Part shown: in pieces, positions 34,817 through 42,714 of the stretch | Layout: the number at the start of each line of letters is the position of its first letter | How positions within the stretch are numbered: position 1 is the first letter of the stretch | Source of the DNA: an uncultured bacterium | GTDB lineage: Bacteria > Cyanobacteriota > Vampirovibrionia > Gastranaerophilales > Gastranaerophilaceae | DNA: 46,842 nt | Direction: 5' to 3' | Assembly (NCBI GenBank): GCA_949298805.1 | Contig: CASFXY010000015.1 | Span: 5,520-52,361 of the forward strand | Notes under the pieces: generated by a model | The model's input: only the letters and a program-made list of their open reading frames with translations | Told to the model about the DNA's origin: nothing | The model's database searches: none | Program-made: the position numbers and the translations under genes

Positions 34817-36595
34817 ATGCGCAGTTTTAAATTTAAAAAGTCGGATGTATTGTCTTTAATATTGTGTTTTTTGTTGTCCGGTACTACAGCTTTTTGTGTT
34901 CCTTCCATTCCTATGGAAGGTAACCCCATTGGCGGAAGTTTTGACCCCGGTGTTGTAGACCAGACTAACTTAATTCAATTAAAAGAATACGAAAGAAGAA
35001 CCCGCGAAAATATGGAAGAACACGAACGCGGTCGTGAAGTTATTGAAATGGACAAAAAAATGAGGGAGCAGGTTGATAAACTCCCTAATAAAGAAGTAAG
35101 TTTCAAACTAAATTCCATAAAGTTTACCGGTAATACTTGTTTTACCGAAGAACAGTTAATGGATATAATTTGTGAGAGAATTGGCAGCGAAGTTACTATT
35201 AATGACCTTATTACAATGGCAAATATGGTAACAGAGTATTATCAACAAAACGGTTATATTTCAACTATTGCATACCTTCCTCCTCAAAAGGTCCAAGATG
35301 GTAATGTAGAAATAGTTGTTATGGAAGGTAAATACGGTAAAGTTGAAATTGAAGGTAATAAGTGGGCAAGAGATAAATTTGTTCGCGCAACTTACTTGAA
35401 AGATAAAAATATTGAAACCGAAAAAGTTTTGAATGTTCGCGATATTCAAGAAACACTGAGGGAAATGAACGCTTCAGGTTATATGAAGGGTCAAGTTTCA
35501 ATGCAAGATAATGAAGAATCCGCACAATATACGGATTTAACATTGCAAATGAAAGATAGATTTCCTATTGACTTTGACTTTCGTTTTGATAACCAAGGTC
35601 GCGATGCAATAGGCTTAAATCGTGCGGTATTCTTTGCAGGTATGTATAACCTTACGGGTTGGGGTGATAAGTTGTTATCAACAACTGCACTTGCAAGACG
35701 TTCAGTCAGTCAAGGTATTTTCTATTCGGTACCTATAGGTCGTCATGAAACTAAATTGAACTTAGGGTACAGCTATAGCGGTTTAACAATGGGCGAACAA
35801 TGGAAAGACTTTGATATTAAAGGTAGTTCTCACAATTTCTTCGCAGGTCTTTCAAGAAGATTGGTAAAAACTGAAAACTATAAGTTGTATGGAGATATTT
35901 CATTAGATGTAAGAAATACTAAAACAACTTTTGGAGAACAAAAAATTGTATTAAACGAATATAAAACACGTGCATTAAGGTTAAATTTTACAAACATTAA
36001 GGATGATTTCTACGGTAAATGGTTTGGAAACGTTGGTGCAAGTGTCGGTTTGCCAATGATGGATGCATCTGATGAATATGATGATTTTCATTATGATTGG
36101 TTGCCTACAAATAAGTTTGTAAAAGTTAATGCAAATCTTGCAAGGTTGCAAATTTTACCAATGAGGTCGATGGCTATTATTCAAGCAGGCGGTCAGTGGG
36201 CAAGCCATGGCTTATATCCTTCCGAAAAAATGCAATTTGGCGGTATTTCATCAGTTCGCGGTTATGAAGAAGGTTTCTTGTTAAGCGATTACGGTGTAAC
36301 AGCATCATTGGAATTCAGGTCGCACATACCTTTCTTAAACAGAATATTGCCTGAAAAACTTCAATTCATTGATGACAGTATTCAATGGGCAGCATTCTAT
36401 GATGCAGGTTGGTTTGGTAATGTCGGCACAGATACATACGGACCAAGTTATGTAATGAGTGTTGGCGGCGGTCTTATTGTCAGACTTACAAGATACCTAT
36501 CGGGTAACATTTATATAGGTATTCCGATTGGCGATAAGCCCGAAGGTGCTTCAAACTGTCGTGTTCACTTTACAATTACATCAAACATTCTGTAG
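34817..36595 (+). CDS. Two-partner-secretion outer-membrane transporter (TpsB; ShlB/FhaC family)
   Basis: This 592-residue Omp85-superfamily protein would export the divergent TpsA. A signal peptide is present (VLSLILCFLLSGTTAFC, cleavage near 27). A charged helical linker (about 50-90) is followed by POTRA domains: VSFKLNSIKFTGNTCFTEEQLMDII, YYQQNGYISTIAYLPPQKVQDGNVEIVVMEGKYGKVEIEG (about 94-177) and a second one to about 245. A 16-strand barrel follows, with the family signature SSVRGYEEGFLLSDYG. It ends in a typical barrel C-terminus. AAAGGA lies 6 bases before the ATG. A terminator follows. Confidence 0.93.
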   Translation: MRSFKFKKSDVLSLILCFLLSGTTAFCVPSIPMEGNPIGGSFDPGVVDQTNLIQLKEYERRTRENMEEHERGREVIEMDKKMREQVDKLPNKEVSFKLNSIKFTGNTCFTEEQLMDIICERIGSEVTINDLITMANMVTEYYQQNGYISTIAYLPPQKVQDGNVEIVVMEGKYGKVEIEGNKWARDKFVRATYLKDKNIETEKVLNVRDIQETLREMNASGYMKGQVSMQDNEESAQYTDLTLQMKDRFPIDFDFRFDNQGRDAIGLNRAVFFAGMYNLTGWGDKLLSTTALARRSVSQGIFYSVPIGRHETKLNLGYSYSGLTMGEQWKDFDIKGSSHNFFAGLSRRLVKTENYKLYGDISLDVRNTKTTFGEQKIVLNEYKTRALRLNFTNIKDDFYGKWFGNVGASVGLPMMDASDEYDDFHYDWLPTNKFVKVNANLARLQILPMRSMAIIQAGGQWASHGLYPSEKMQFGGISSVRGYEEGFLLSDYGVTASLEFRSHIPFLNRILPEKLQFIDDSIQWAAFYDAGWFGNVGTDTYGPSYVMSVGGGLIVRLTRYLSGNIYIGIPIGDKPEGASNCRVHFTITSNIL

Positions 36596-36611
36596 TTTGA
36601 AAATAAAATTT

Positions 36612-36638
36612 AAAAGCCCTGATTTTCAGGGCTTTTTT
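36612..36638 (+). terminator. Terminator after tpsB, possibly bidirectional
   Basis: Arms AAAAGCCCTGA (36612-36622) and TCAGGGCTTTT (36626-36636) with a 3-base loop and further Ts on the plus strand. On the minus strand the stem is followed by TTTTAAATTTT. It sits between tpsB and the last prophage gene and could end both converging transcripts. Confidence 0.88.
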
Positions 36639-36642
36639 GTTA

Positions 36643-36885
36643 TTAATCTCCATGAGTTTGCAGAAAATAGTCATAAATTTTGTCGATTTTTTCTTTTATT
36701 TCTCCCCATTGGTTTTTCAGTTCTTTAATGTAAATAATTGAGGCAAAACGCCCTTGGCATTCATTCATTATTTCTCTGTGTTTTTTCTCAAGTGCTTCAG
36801 GTGTTATAAATATTCTTGTTTGTGCGGCAAAAAGAATAATTACTATTAAAATTGGTGCAAATTCAACGTATTTGTCTATTTCCAT
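36643..36885 (-). CDS. Small phage membrane protein, candidate holin or spanin
   Basis: An 80-residue protein with one N-terminal hydrophobic segment (FAPILIVIILFAA, about 9-21) and a charged helical remainder (EALEKKHREIMNE, KELKNQWGEIKEKIDKIYD). It starts 12 bases after the large terminase stop, with AAAGGA upstream, so it belongs to the phage operon and is its last gene. One membrane segment plus a soluble coil fits a single-span holin or a spanin subunit, which the amidase at 45597-46082 would need. This is inference from size and topology only. Confidence 0.6.
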   Translation of the reverse strand: MEIDKYVEFAPILIVIILFAAQTRIFITPEALEKKHREIMNECQGRFASIIYIKELKNQWGEIKEKIDKIYDYFLQTHGD

Positions 36886-36897
36886 TTTTAGTCCTTT

Positions 36898-38187
36898 CTA
36901 TACAATTGGGAAATAATACTCTACAAGGTAGCTTGCTGCATCAAAAGGATGGGAGAGAAATTTTAATTCTTTATTGTTTTTAATTGCCCAATATGTGGGA
37001 ATATCAATTGTAGAACCACCTTCGCGATACTTTAGATTATTTAAATTGTAAATAAGTTTTTCACATTTTGGATCAATTAAAATTTTTCTTTGTCCGTCCA
37101 TTGATTTTATCATAGAACAAAAAGCGGCAACCCTGTTTTTGATTGGTGGGTTAAATTGTCTTAAATGAAATTCAACATTTCTTTTCATTTTTTGTGCAAA
37201 AAAGTTGCGAATAAGCATATAATTAGTGTATTCACTTACGCAGGTGCGATTATCTCCTGAGGCATCTCCGTTAATTATTATTTTGCCTTTATGATAGGGA
37301 TATTTTTTCGCAAATTCTTCACAAGTCCTGCTTGTTGTAGTATTTTCAAGCACAATTTCATCAAAAAAATAAACTTTGTGGTTATCAATATGTGCTAAAA
37401 TCCAGCACATCGGGTCTACATTAAAGTCGCAAGATATATGCAAGTCGCACCAGTCAAGATAGTTAATTTTTTGAATATTTTCGTTGCCGAAATTTGGTAC
37501 TACAAGCGGGCAATTATCTTCATCAAATTCGCCCAAGACATTTCTTTTATAGTAATTTTCATCATAGGCGCTTTTTAAATTTTCGCAAAAATCTTTCGGT
37601 AAATATATATTTTCCGTAGATGGTGCAAGTACAAGGCGGTAGTTTGGTTTTTTATTGTCTGCAAAATTTTTATATATCCAACCGCGCTTGCTTTGCGGGT
37701 TTGTATGTCCAAAAATTCTGTATTTAAAATCTTTCCATCCTTTTCTTTTTTTCTGACGCATACGTCCCAAAAGCATTTTAAATGTTGCCTCAGGAATGTC
37801 GGACATTTCTTCAATTTCTGCAAAACCAAGATTTAGCGATTTTAGTTTGTTTGGTTCGTCAAAATGTCTGAAAAGGATATTTGAACCATTTTTAAAGACA
37901 ATTTTTTGTTGTGATTTTATAAATTGCCAGTCATTTCCCTCTTGCAGTCCAAAATTTTCAAAGTGTTCAAAATAAGCATTTAGTGTTGTATCGCGTACAA
38001 GTGAGTAGGTTTGTGCCCCGCAAAGTCCGTTTATGCCTGCAAATTTTAAACACAACAGTGTCCCCAAAAGCGAGCCGGCCCAGGTTTTGCCCGAGCCGAA
38101 TCCGCCTTGATATACACATACATCTAATTCCAGATTGTGCGGAACTTCAAGAAATTTCTTTTGAGTTTTAAGGAGTTTGTATTTCAT
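36898..38187 (-). CDS. Phage terminase large subunit
   Basis: The packaging motor: an ATPase plus nuclease that cuts and pumps phage DNA into the head. The 429-residue protein shows Walker A GGFGSGKTWAGS (about 29-40), Walker B FAEIEEMSD, the coupling HTNPQSKRGWIY and nuclease aspartates in ISCDFNVDPMCW and INGDASGDNR. I chose ATG 38187, with GGAGGG 9 bases upstream; a longer ORF from 38313 would lie inside the portal gene. The start overlaps the portal 3' end by 20 bases. In the transcript it comes after the portal, unlike most phages. Confidence 0.93.
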   Translation of the reverse strand: MKYKLLKTQKKFLEVPHNLELDVCVYQGGFGSGKTWAGSLLGTLLCLKFAGINGLCGAQTYSLVRDTTLNAYFEHFENFGLQEGNDWQFIKSQQKIVFKNGSNILFRHFDEPNKLKSLNLGFAEIEEMSDIPEATFKMLLGRMRQKKRKGWKDFKYRIFGHTNPQSKRGWIYKNFADNKKPNYRLVLAPSTENIYLPKDFCENLKSAYDENYYKRNVLGEFDEDNCPLVVPNFGNENIQKINYLDWCDLHISCDFNVDPMCWILAHIDNHKVYFFDEIVLENTTTSRTCEEFAKKYPYHKGKIIINGDASGDNRTCVSEYTNYMLIRNFFAQKMKRNVEFHLRQFNPPIKNRVAAFCSMIKSMDGQRKILIDPKCEKLIYNLNNLKYREGGSTIDIPTYWAIKNNKELKFLSHPFDAASYLVEYYFPIV

Positions 38188-39907
38188 TTTTTTTGCCCTC
38201 CAAGACGTTTTGTTGTGTATTTGCCGTTTGAGAGGAAATTTGCGCATTTTTTTGTGCGGTTTGTCCTTCTGCCAAAAGAAATTTTGAGGTATTTTCAACA
38301 CCAAGTGTTGCAAGAGTATATTTAAAACATTCTTCCCAGTTTATCTTTTGAGCTATATCAGGTATTTTTGAAAACTCGGAAATTGTTTTTTGTATTTCTT
38401 TGAATTTTGTATTTTTGGCGATTGAGGTTTTTCTGTCTGAATATTTGTAAATAAAACTGCCTTCCCTTATATCAGGAGTAATATCAACAGTAACGGGTTT
38501 ACCTTCAACTTCAGTGCTGATTTTTGATTCGCCTATCATGAAATTTGCATTTGTAAGGGCGGTTTTTTCAAGTAATGGCATAATAACTTTTCTGTTTATC
38601 GAGTCTATAAGCCAATTAAGACGTGCATTTTGCCCGCTGGCGGTGTAATTTAGTTCGGTTGCCGTACGCTCACCTGCTTCTTGTATACTTCCTGCCATGT
38701 TGTCAAAAATTCCTGTTGCACGTTCAATTTGGCTTTTAAAAAATTTAATAAATTCCCAACCGCCAAGCATTGCACTAAAATTAAGAGGTTGTGGCATTTG
38801 AGGTAAAAGCGAAGGGTCGTATTCTATTATTTTGCCCGGTTTTACTTCTATTTCACCATGGAAAGCGCCTCTTGGTGCTAAAAAAGGCGGATTTGATACA
38901 AGCTTATGCCCTAAAATTTGAGTTTGCATAATTTCGCTTGCGGTATTTAATACTGGTACAATTGGCGCAAGGGGGCTTAGACCTCTTTTTGTGCATGGGT
39001 CTTCTATAATATTTGCATAAATATAAGGACAGCTGACGTATGGATTGGCTTCGTTTTGCACTACAGCAAGTCTGCCTGCTACAACTATCATGCGATTTTT
39101 TAAAATTTTCCCCGAGTCTAGTCTTATGTTTCCGAAGAATTTTAAAACCTCAACTAAACCGTCGGAAAAACCTGTTGTATCTTTATCTTTTTTTGAGCGT
39201 TCAAGCATAACTCCGAGTTCATCTGCCGCTTGTTTTGAAATTGTAAAATTTTCTTTATTTTCAAGAATTTCGTTAATTTCCATCCAACTGCGATGAATCT
39301 TAGGGCAACTATCCCAATTTTGTGCTCTTTGAGTATCAAATACAAAATCGTACGAGGGTATTATTTTAAGTGATGCGCCTTCATAAGTTTTTTCTTTTAC
39401 GGTTTTAAAGGTTTCAAGCAGCGGATTTTGAATTTTTTCGTAAAGTGTTGTTGCAATTCTTCTTTTGCGCCATCTGGTTTCCCATCCCACAAATAAAGTT
39501 ACTTCGCCGGTTTCAATCAGTTGATCAATTATTTTTTCTAATTTGTCCGGAAATTTCATTTTTTCAAGAGCATTGCATAAAAACAATTTGTGCTTATTTG
39601 CACGTTGTGTATTTGAATTATCTGCCTCGCAAACGTCAAAAAGTCCTTCCGGATAAGAGGGTATAGCTTCTAAAAGATGTGCTTTAAGTGTAGATGCTTG
39701 TTCCCAAGCATCAGGGAGATTTATTTTTTTTGTACCGGTATCGTTGTGAGAATATGTGCCAAAAATAGAATTTCTTATATTTTTTATGTGGGAGAGTTGA
39801 TTTCTTCTTTCTTCATTCAGTTTGTCAAATTTTAAACAGATTTTATTTTTAATTTCTTCTGTTTCAAGCTCATTCAATTTTATCGGTTCAAAATTATTAA
39901 TATTCAT
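38168..39907 (-). CDS. Podovirus-type portal (head-tail connector) protein
   Basis: A 579-residue portal protein that forms the dodecameric DNA channel of the head. It resembles the 'head-to-tail connecting' family of podoviruses. Seen are the N-terminal helical part with NIRNSIFGTYSHNDTGTKKINLPDAWEQASTLKAHLLEAI (about 46-85), and DPCTKRGLSPLAPIVPVLNTASEIM. The characteristic crown helix region also shows GIFDNMAGSIQEAGERTATELNYTASGQNARLNWLIDSINRKVIMPLLEK (about 405-454). The C-terminal 40 residues are Gln/Thr/Ala-rich. It lies 12 bases after the small terminase stop. Confidence 0.88.
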   Translation of the reverse strand: MNINNFEPIKLNELETEEIKNKICLKFDKLNEERRNQLSHIKNIRNSIFGTYSHNDTGTKKINLPDAWEQASTLKAHLLEAIPSYPEGLFDVCEADNSNTQRANKHKLFLCNALEKMKFPDKLEKIIDQLIETGEVTLFVGWETRWRKRRIATTLYEKIQNPLLETFKTVKEKTYEGASLKIIPSYDFVFDTQRAQNWDSCPKIHRSWMEINEILENKENFTISKQAADELGVMLERSKKDKDTTGFSDGLVEVLKFFGNIRLDSGKILKNRMIVVAGRLAVVQNEANPYVSCPYIYANIIEDPCTKRGLSPLAPIVPVLNTASEIMQTQILGHKLVSNPPFLAPRGAFHGEIEVKPGKIIEYDPSLLPQMPQPLNFSAMLGGWEFIKFFKSQIERATGIFDNMAGSIQEAGERTATELNYTASGQNARLNWLIDSINRKVIMPLLEKTALTNANFMIGESKISTEVEGKPVTVDITPDIREGSFIYKYSDRKTSIAKNTKFKEIQKTISEFSKIPDIAQKINWEECFKYTLATLGVENTSKFLLAEGQTAQKNAQISSQTANTQQNVLEGKKNEIQTP

Positions 39908-39919
39908 ATTTTGCCTTTC

Positions 39920-40324
39920 TTAAATTTTATTCGGGTCTAACCCTTCTATATTTTCAAATATTGTTTTTTTAGTTTTTAATTCCTCGTATCTATTTTCGCC
40001 CAATTGTTTGCAAAGCCCGTCAAGTGCTCTTAGCCCGAGTTGAGGCTCTTTCAAGCCGTTTTCATCTTCAAAAAAAGCATATTCAATAATTTTTAAGTAT
40101 TTTTGGACTATAAAAGCTTTTGTGATTTGAAGTTTTTTTGCGTTGTGCCTTATTATCTTATTTAATTGTTTTATCTTTTCAGGGTCATCAAGGATTTTTT
40201 TTACATTTGTAACAGAAGTTTTAGTTTTATATCCGGCAAGCTGTGCGCTTTGCTCAGGGTCTAGTGTTTTGGCATAATTTTCGAGAAATTTTTTTTGATT
40301 AATATTAATATTTTCTTTATTCAT
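39920..40324 (-). CDS. Phage terminase small subunit
   Basis: A 134-residue DNA-recognition subunit. The N-terminal helix-turn-helix region reads INQKKFLENYAKTLDPEQSAQLAGYKTKTSVTNVKKILDDPE (about 7-48), a pattern shared by many small terminases. A helical oligomerisation region follows, and the C-terminus has GLRALDGLCKQLGENRYEE. It stands first in its transcript segment, after a 195-bp gap with a terminator and promoter-like sequences, and is followed by portal and large terminase. Confidence 0.8.
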   Translation of the reverse strand: MNKENININQKKFLENYAKTLDPEQSAQLAGYKTKTSVTNVKKILDDPEKIKQLNKIIRHNAKKLQITKAFIVQKYLKIIEYAFFEDENGLKEPQLGLRALDGLCKQLGENRYEELKTKKTIFENIEGLDPNKI

Positions 40325-40348
40325 TTTTAATATTTCTTAATAAAGTCA

Positions 40349-40377
40349 TTGATTTTTGTAGCTTAATTATGTACAAT
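40349..40377 (+). promoter_or_regulatory. Predicted plus-strand promoter inside the minus-strand phage operon
   Basis: TTGATT (40349-40354), 17-bp spacer, TACAAT (40372-40377): four and five of six consensus matches. A transcript from about 40384 would end at the UUCG terminator at 40413-40434, giving an RNA of about 50 bases. Confidence 0.4.
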
Positions 40378-40412
40378 AATTGTGTTGTTAATGCTTCGGC
40401 TAGTATGCGAAT

Positions 40413-40434
40413 GGGGTTTCGACCCCTTTTTTTT
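40413..40434 (+). terminator. UUCG-loop terminator on the plus strand
   Basis: Perfect stem GGGGT / ACCCC closed by a TTCG tetraloop and followed by eight Ts on the plus strand. On the minus strand there is no T-run after the stem. No plus-strand gene lies upstream nearby. Confidence 0.75.
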
Positions 40435-40472
40435 CCGCCGGTATTGGTTTGCCAAAGATTAACATTTGAATT

Positions 40473-40510
40473 AAAAAAAGCCCCAAAACAGCTTGCAAGC
40501 TGCTTGGGGC
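40473..40510 (-). terminator. Strong terminator downstream of the scaffold-like gene
   Basis: On the minus strand a long GC-rich stem (GCCCCAAGCAGC / GCTGTTTTGGGGC, one mismatch) is followed by seven Ts. It lies 9 bases after the stop of the gene at 40520-41176 and would end the capsid transcript before the terminase genes. Confidence 0.9.
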
Positions 40511-40519
40511 ATGAGTTTA

Positions 40520-41176
40520 CTAGCTGTTTTTAATGAGGTTTAATATTTGAGTATCAATTTCATCTTTGTGTTTTAAAAATTCATCAGTTGACATATTATT
40601 TATGTCTTTTGCGCTATAAAATCTTGTATTTTTTAAATTTCCTTCAAGTCCGCTTTGACTTGTATTTTCAAGTTTATTTAAAAGTTTTGAATTTTCATTT
40701 GTTAAAAATTGTGCATACTTAGGATTTTTTGCGCAAAAACGTTTAATAGCATCTTCCTCGATTTTTTTTGTAATTTGTGCTATTTTCTCAAGTTCTTCAA
40801 TATCGAAATTAATATCACCGGAATTCAAATATTCAAATAAAATCTCGCGGTTGCCAAAGAAATCAGGATTTTTATTTATAAATTCTTGAAATGCTTCAGG
40901 CGTTTGTTTGCTGCAAGATGATTTATTTATTTGCGTTTGCCCGTTATTTTTTGTTTTGAAATTATTCGAATTTTTTACATTGTTAACGTTAGAAATTTGT
41001 GCATTTTGGGCATTATTTAAATACAAGGACTTTAAGAGCGACTTTAATATTTCACTCTTATCGTGCATACTATTCGATGTCATTTGATGTTGGTTATTTG
41101 CCGTTGCTGAAGTTGTGTTTGGATTTTGTTCCAAAATTGCCTTCAGTAAAAGTTCTTGGACCATATTATCTTTCAT
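40520..41176 (-). CDS. Phage scaffold-like / capsid assembly protein, putative
   Basis: A 218-residue, highly polar protein located directly downstream of the major capsid gene, where scaffolding proteins normally sit. It is rich in Asn, Gln, Lys and Glu. A low-complexity middle (about 50-85) is followed by a helical charged half (FDIEELEKIAQITKKIEEDAIKRFCAKN). No enzyme motif is present. AAGGAAGGGA lies before the ATG. Scaffold is inferred from position, size and helical, acidic/basic composition; a minor head protein is an alternative. Confidence 0.55.
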   Translation of the reverse strand: MKDNMVQELLLKAILEQNPNTTSATANNQHQMTSNSMHDKSEILKSLLKSLYLNNAQNAQISNVNNVKNSNNFKTKNNGQTQINKSSCSKQTPEAFQEFINKNPDFFGNREILFEYLNSGDINFDIEELEKIAQITKKIEEDAIKRFCAKNPKYAQFLTNENSKLLNKLENTSQSGLEGNLKNTRFYSAKDINNMSTDEFLKHKDEIDTQILNLIKNS

Positions 41177-41208
41177 CTTATCCCTTCCTTTAACCTAGTT
41201 TTACGCAT

Positions 41209-41229
41209 GTCCCTTCGGGGACTTTTTTT
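41209..41229 (+). terminator. Second UUCG-loop terminator on the plus strand
   Basis: Perfect stem GTCCC / GGGAC with a TTCG tetraloop, followed by seven Ts on the plus strand. It fills the 51-bp gap between major capsid and scaffold-like genes, both on the minus strand, and touches the capsid stop codon. The minus-strand reading has no T-run, so it faces against the operon. Confidence 0.75.
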
Positions 41230-42088
41230 ATATACTACATTTTAATACTGCTAAAGCTTTTGGATTTATGGCTACCGCACCAAATGTATAAAGTCCTCTT
41301 ACAATAGTGTCAAAAGACTGTTCAGCTCTAATTTGTTCGAATTTTTTAATTTGAGATGCATAAGTAATACCTTCTGTTGTACCTGCCATAATTGTGTAGC
41401 TTCCATCTGTTTCTTTGCCTACGTTACTGCTTACAAATACGTCAAGACCAGCTATTCTTCCTATAGAACCTTCTTTTTTAGCTTTATCAGATTCGTTTGA
41501 AGCACCTGAGAATTGTTCACAAAGTAGCAGAATTTCTTCTACATCAGGGTGTACAACAACCCAACCGTTTTTTTGAGAAGTTATAGCACCGGAATTTTTA
41601 AGTAATTTAGATAAAGAAACAAACTGAGAGTAAATATTTGTTTTACTGATTACAACAGGTTCATCCGCTTCACCTTCTAAAATATTTGCACTGTCAGCCA
41701 TTTCATTAATTGAGAAAATGTATTTATCAATACCTTCATCAATAGCTTTTTGTGCTTTAGTTAAAATAGCATCAGTTAATGAGATATTTGTTTGCGCTTG
41801 AGTGATATCGGGAACACTAAAAGCAAAATATAAATTTTGGTCTAATTTTAAGACTTTGCTTGACACTGTTGCAGCACTGTATGCCGGTATAGTTCCTGTA
41901 TATGTACCTGTTGCAACACTTTCAGGTGTGGCAATTTTAATTTCTGATGTGCCGTTGTCCGCTTCAGCTTGATAATCGCGGTTTACACATTGCAGCATTG
42001 TACAGTTTTTGTCTAAGCCGGCATTGATTTTTTTACTCCATGTAGTAACAATTAAATTACTGTAACTTCCTGTTGTTTGTTGTGACAT
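41228..42088 (-). CDS. Phage major capsid protein
   Basis: A 286-residue coat protein, probably of the P22-type HK97 fold. It starts MSQQTTGSYSNLIVTTWS and has VNRDYQAEADNGTSEIKIATPESV, SVPDITQAQTNISLTDAILTKAQKAIDEGIDKYIFS, WVVVHPDVEEILLL and GRIAGLDVFVSSNVGKETDGSYTIMAGTTEGITYASQI. The last part is a pattern common in such coats. I chose ATG 42088, with AAAGGA upstream, over an ORF start at 42220 that overlaps the acetyltransferase gene by 92 bases. Position between scaffold-like and adaptor-like genes supports the call. Confidence 0.85.
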   Translation of the reverse strand: MSQQTTGSYSNLIVTTWSKKINAGLDKNCTMLQCVNRDYQAEADNGTSEIKIATPESVATGTYTGTIPAYSAATVSSKVLKLDQNLYFAFSVPDITQAQTNISLTDAILTKAQKAIDEGIDKYIFSINEMADSANILEGEADEPVVISKTNIYSQFVSLSKLLKNSGAITSQKNGWVVVHPDVEEILLLCEQFSGASNESDKAKKEGSIGRIAGLDVFVSSNVGKETDGSYTIMAGTTEGITYASQIKKFEQIRAEQSFDTIVRGLYTFGAVAINPKALAVLKCSI

Positions 42089-42128
42089 TTTATTTTTTCC
42101 TTTCTTTTTATGCGCCTCCCGCAAGGCT

Positions 42129-42662
42129 CTATATAGCGGGATTAAATTTTGTAAATATATATAGATTTTCTGCTTTATTGTTTTTAAAGCATTCTTTTTG
42201 AAGGGTTGCTTCCCATTCAAAGTTTAATTTGTTAATAAGTTTCCAAGCGTAAGAGTTTTCGCCTACAATTTCCACACTCAGCTTTCTTACTTTCATGTCT
42301 TCAAATAAAAATTTAAGTCCCTTTTTGGCTATTGCATAAGACCCAAAACCCCAATAGGGTCGACAGATACAAAATGTGACTTTTGAATCAAAAAAACCTT
42401 TTGGAACTTTTCTTGTTTCATAAAGATAAAAAAAGCCTGCAAATTTTTCATCTTTACCAAGTAGAATAAAATATATATTATCCTTGAATTTTCTTATGAA
42501 ATTTAAAAATCTTTCGGGTGTCGAAAAATTCATTTGAAAAAAATCATCATCAAAGAGCCTTGAATGATATTTTAAACACAACCTAAAAAACCTTAAGAGT
42601 TCTTTATGTCTTATTTTTTTGAAATTAATATCAAATAAATCACCCAATTTATTAATTTTCAT
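42129..42662 (-). CDS. GNAT-family acetyltransferase carried by the prophage
   Basis: A 177-residue protein with the GNAT fold. Beta strands IYFILLGKDEKFAGFFYLYE and VTFCICRPYWGFGSYAIAKKGLKFLFEDMKV contain the acetyl-CoA loop (RPYWGFGSYA, about 101-110), and LSVEIVGENSYAWKLINKLNFEWEATL is the C-terminal RimJ/RimL-like part. It acetylates an unknown amine, perhaps a capsid or host protein N-terminus. It lies just upstream of the capsid gene in the same transcript. GGAGG lies 6 bases before the ATG. It is divergent from the plus-strand membrane gene. Confidence 0.75.
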   Translation of the reverse strand: MKINKLGDLFDINFKKIRHKELLRFFRLCLKYHSRLFDDDFFQMNFSTPERFLNFIRKFKDNIYFILLGKDEKFAGFFYLYETRKVPKGFFDSKVTFCICRPYWGFGSYAIAKKGLKFLFEDMKVRKLSVEIVGENSYAWKLINKLNFEWEATLQKECFKNNKAENLYIFTKFNPAI

Positions 42663-42664
42663 GG

Positions 42665-42693
42665 TTGCCTCCTGTTTAAATTTGTGCTATTTT
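42665..42693 (+). promoter_or_regulatory. Predicted private promoter of the plus-strand membrane gene
   Basis: TTGCCT (42665-42670), 17-bp spacer, TATTTT (42688-42693), four of six matches in each. Expected start near 42700, followed by GGAG at 42701-42704 and the ATG at 42715. Confidence 0.4.
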
Positions 42694-42714
42694 AATGTTT
42701 GGAGATTATAGATT

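Larger units (their letters stand above)
40325..40519. promoter_or_regulatory. Intergenic control region between scaffold-like gene and small terminase
   Basis: This 195-bp gap breaks the late operon. From right to left on the minus strand it holds a strong terminator (40473-40510), a UUCG hairpin with T-run on the opposite strand (40413-40434), and an ATTAT/ATAAT inverted repeat around GTACA (40367-40381). The minus strand offers TTAACA with TAATTA at 16 bp as a weak promoter for the terminase/portal unit. Confidence 0.5.

Noticed and set aside
36596-36642. Left attachment site of the prophage
   Set aside because: No tRNA end, integrase or matching direct repeat is visible; the gap is mostly a terminator. 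The other end is outside the window.
40411-40432. TTTCGACC stretch resembling a tRNA T-arm or tmRNA end
   Set aside because: Stem and loop lengths do not fit (position 53 is not G), no acceptor or anticodon arm is found, and a UUCG terminator explains it.
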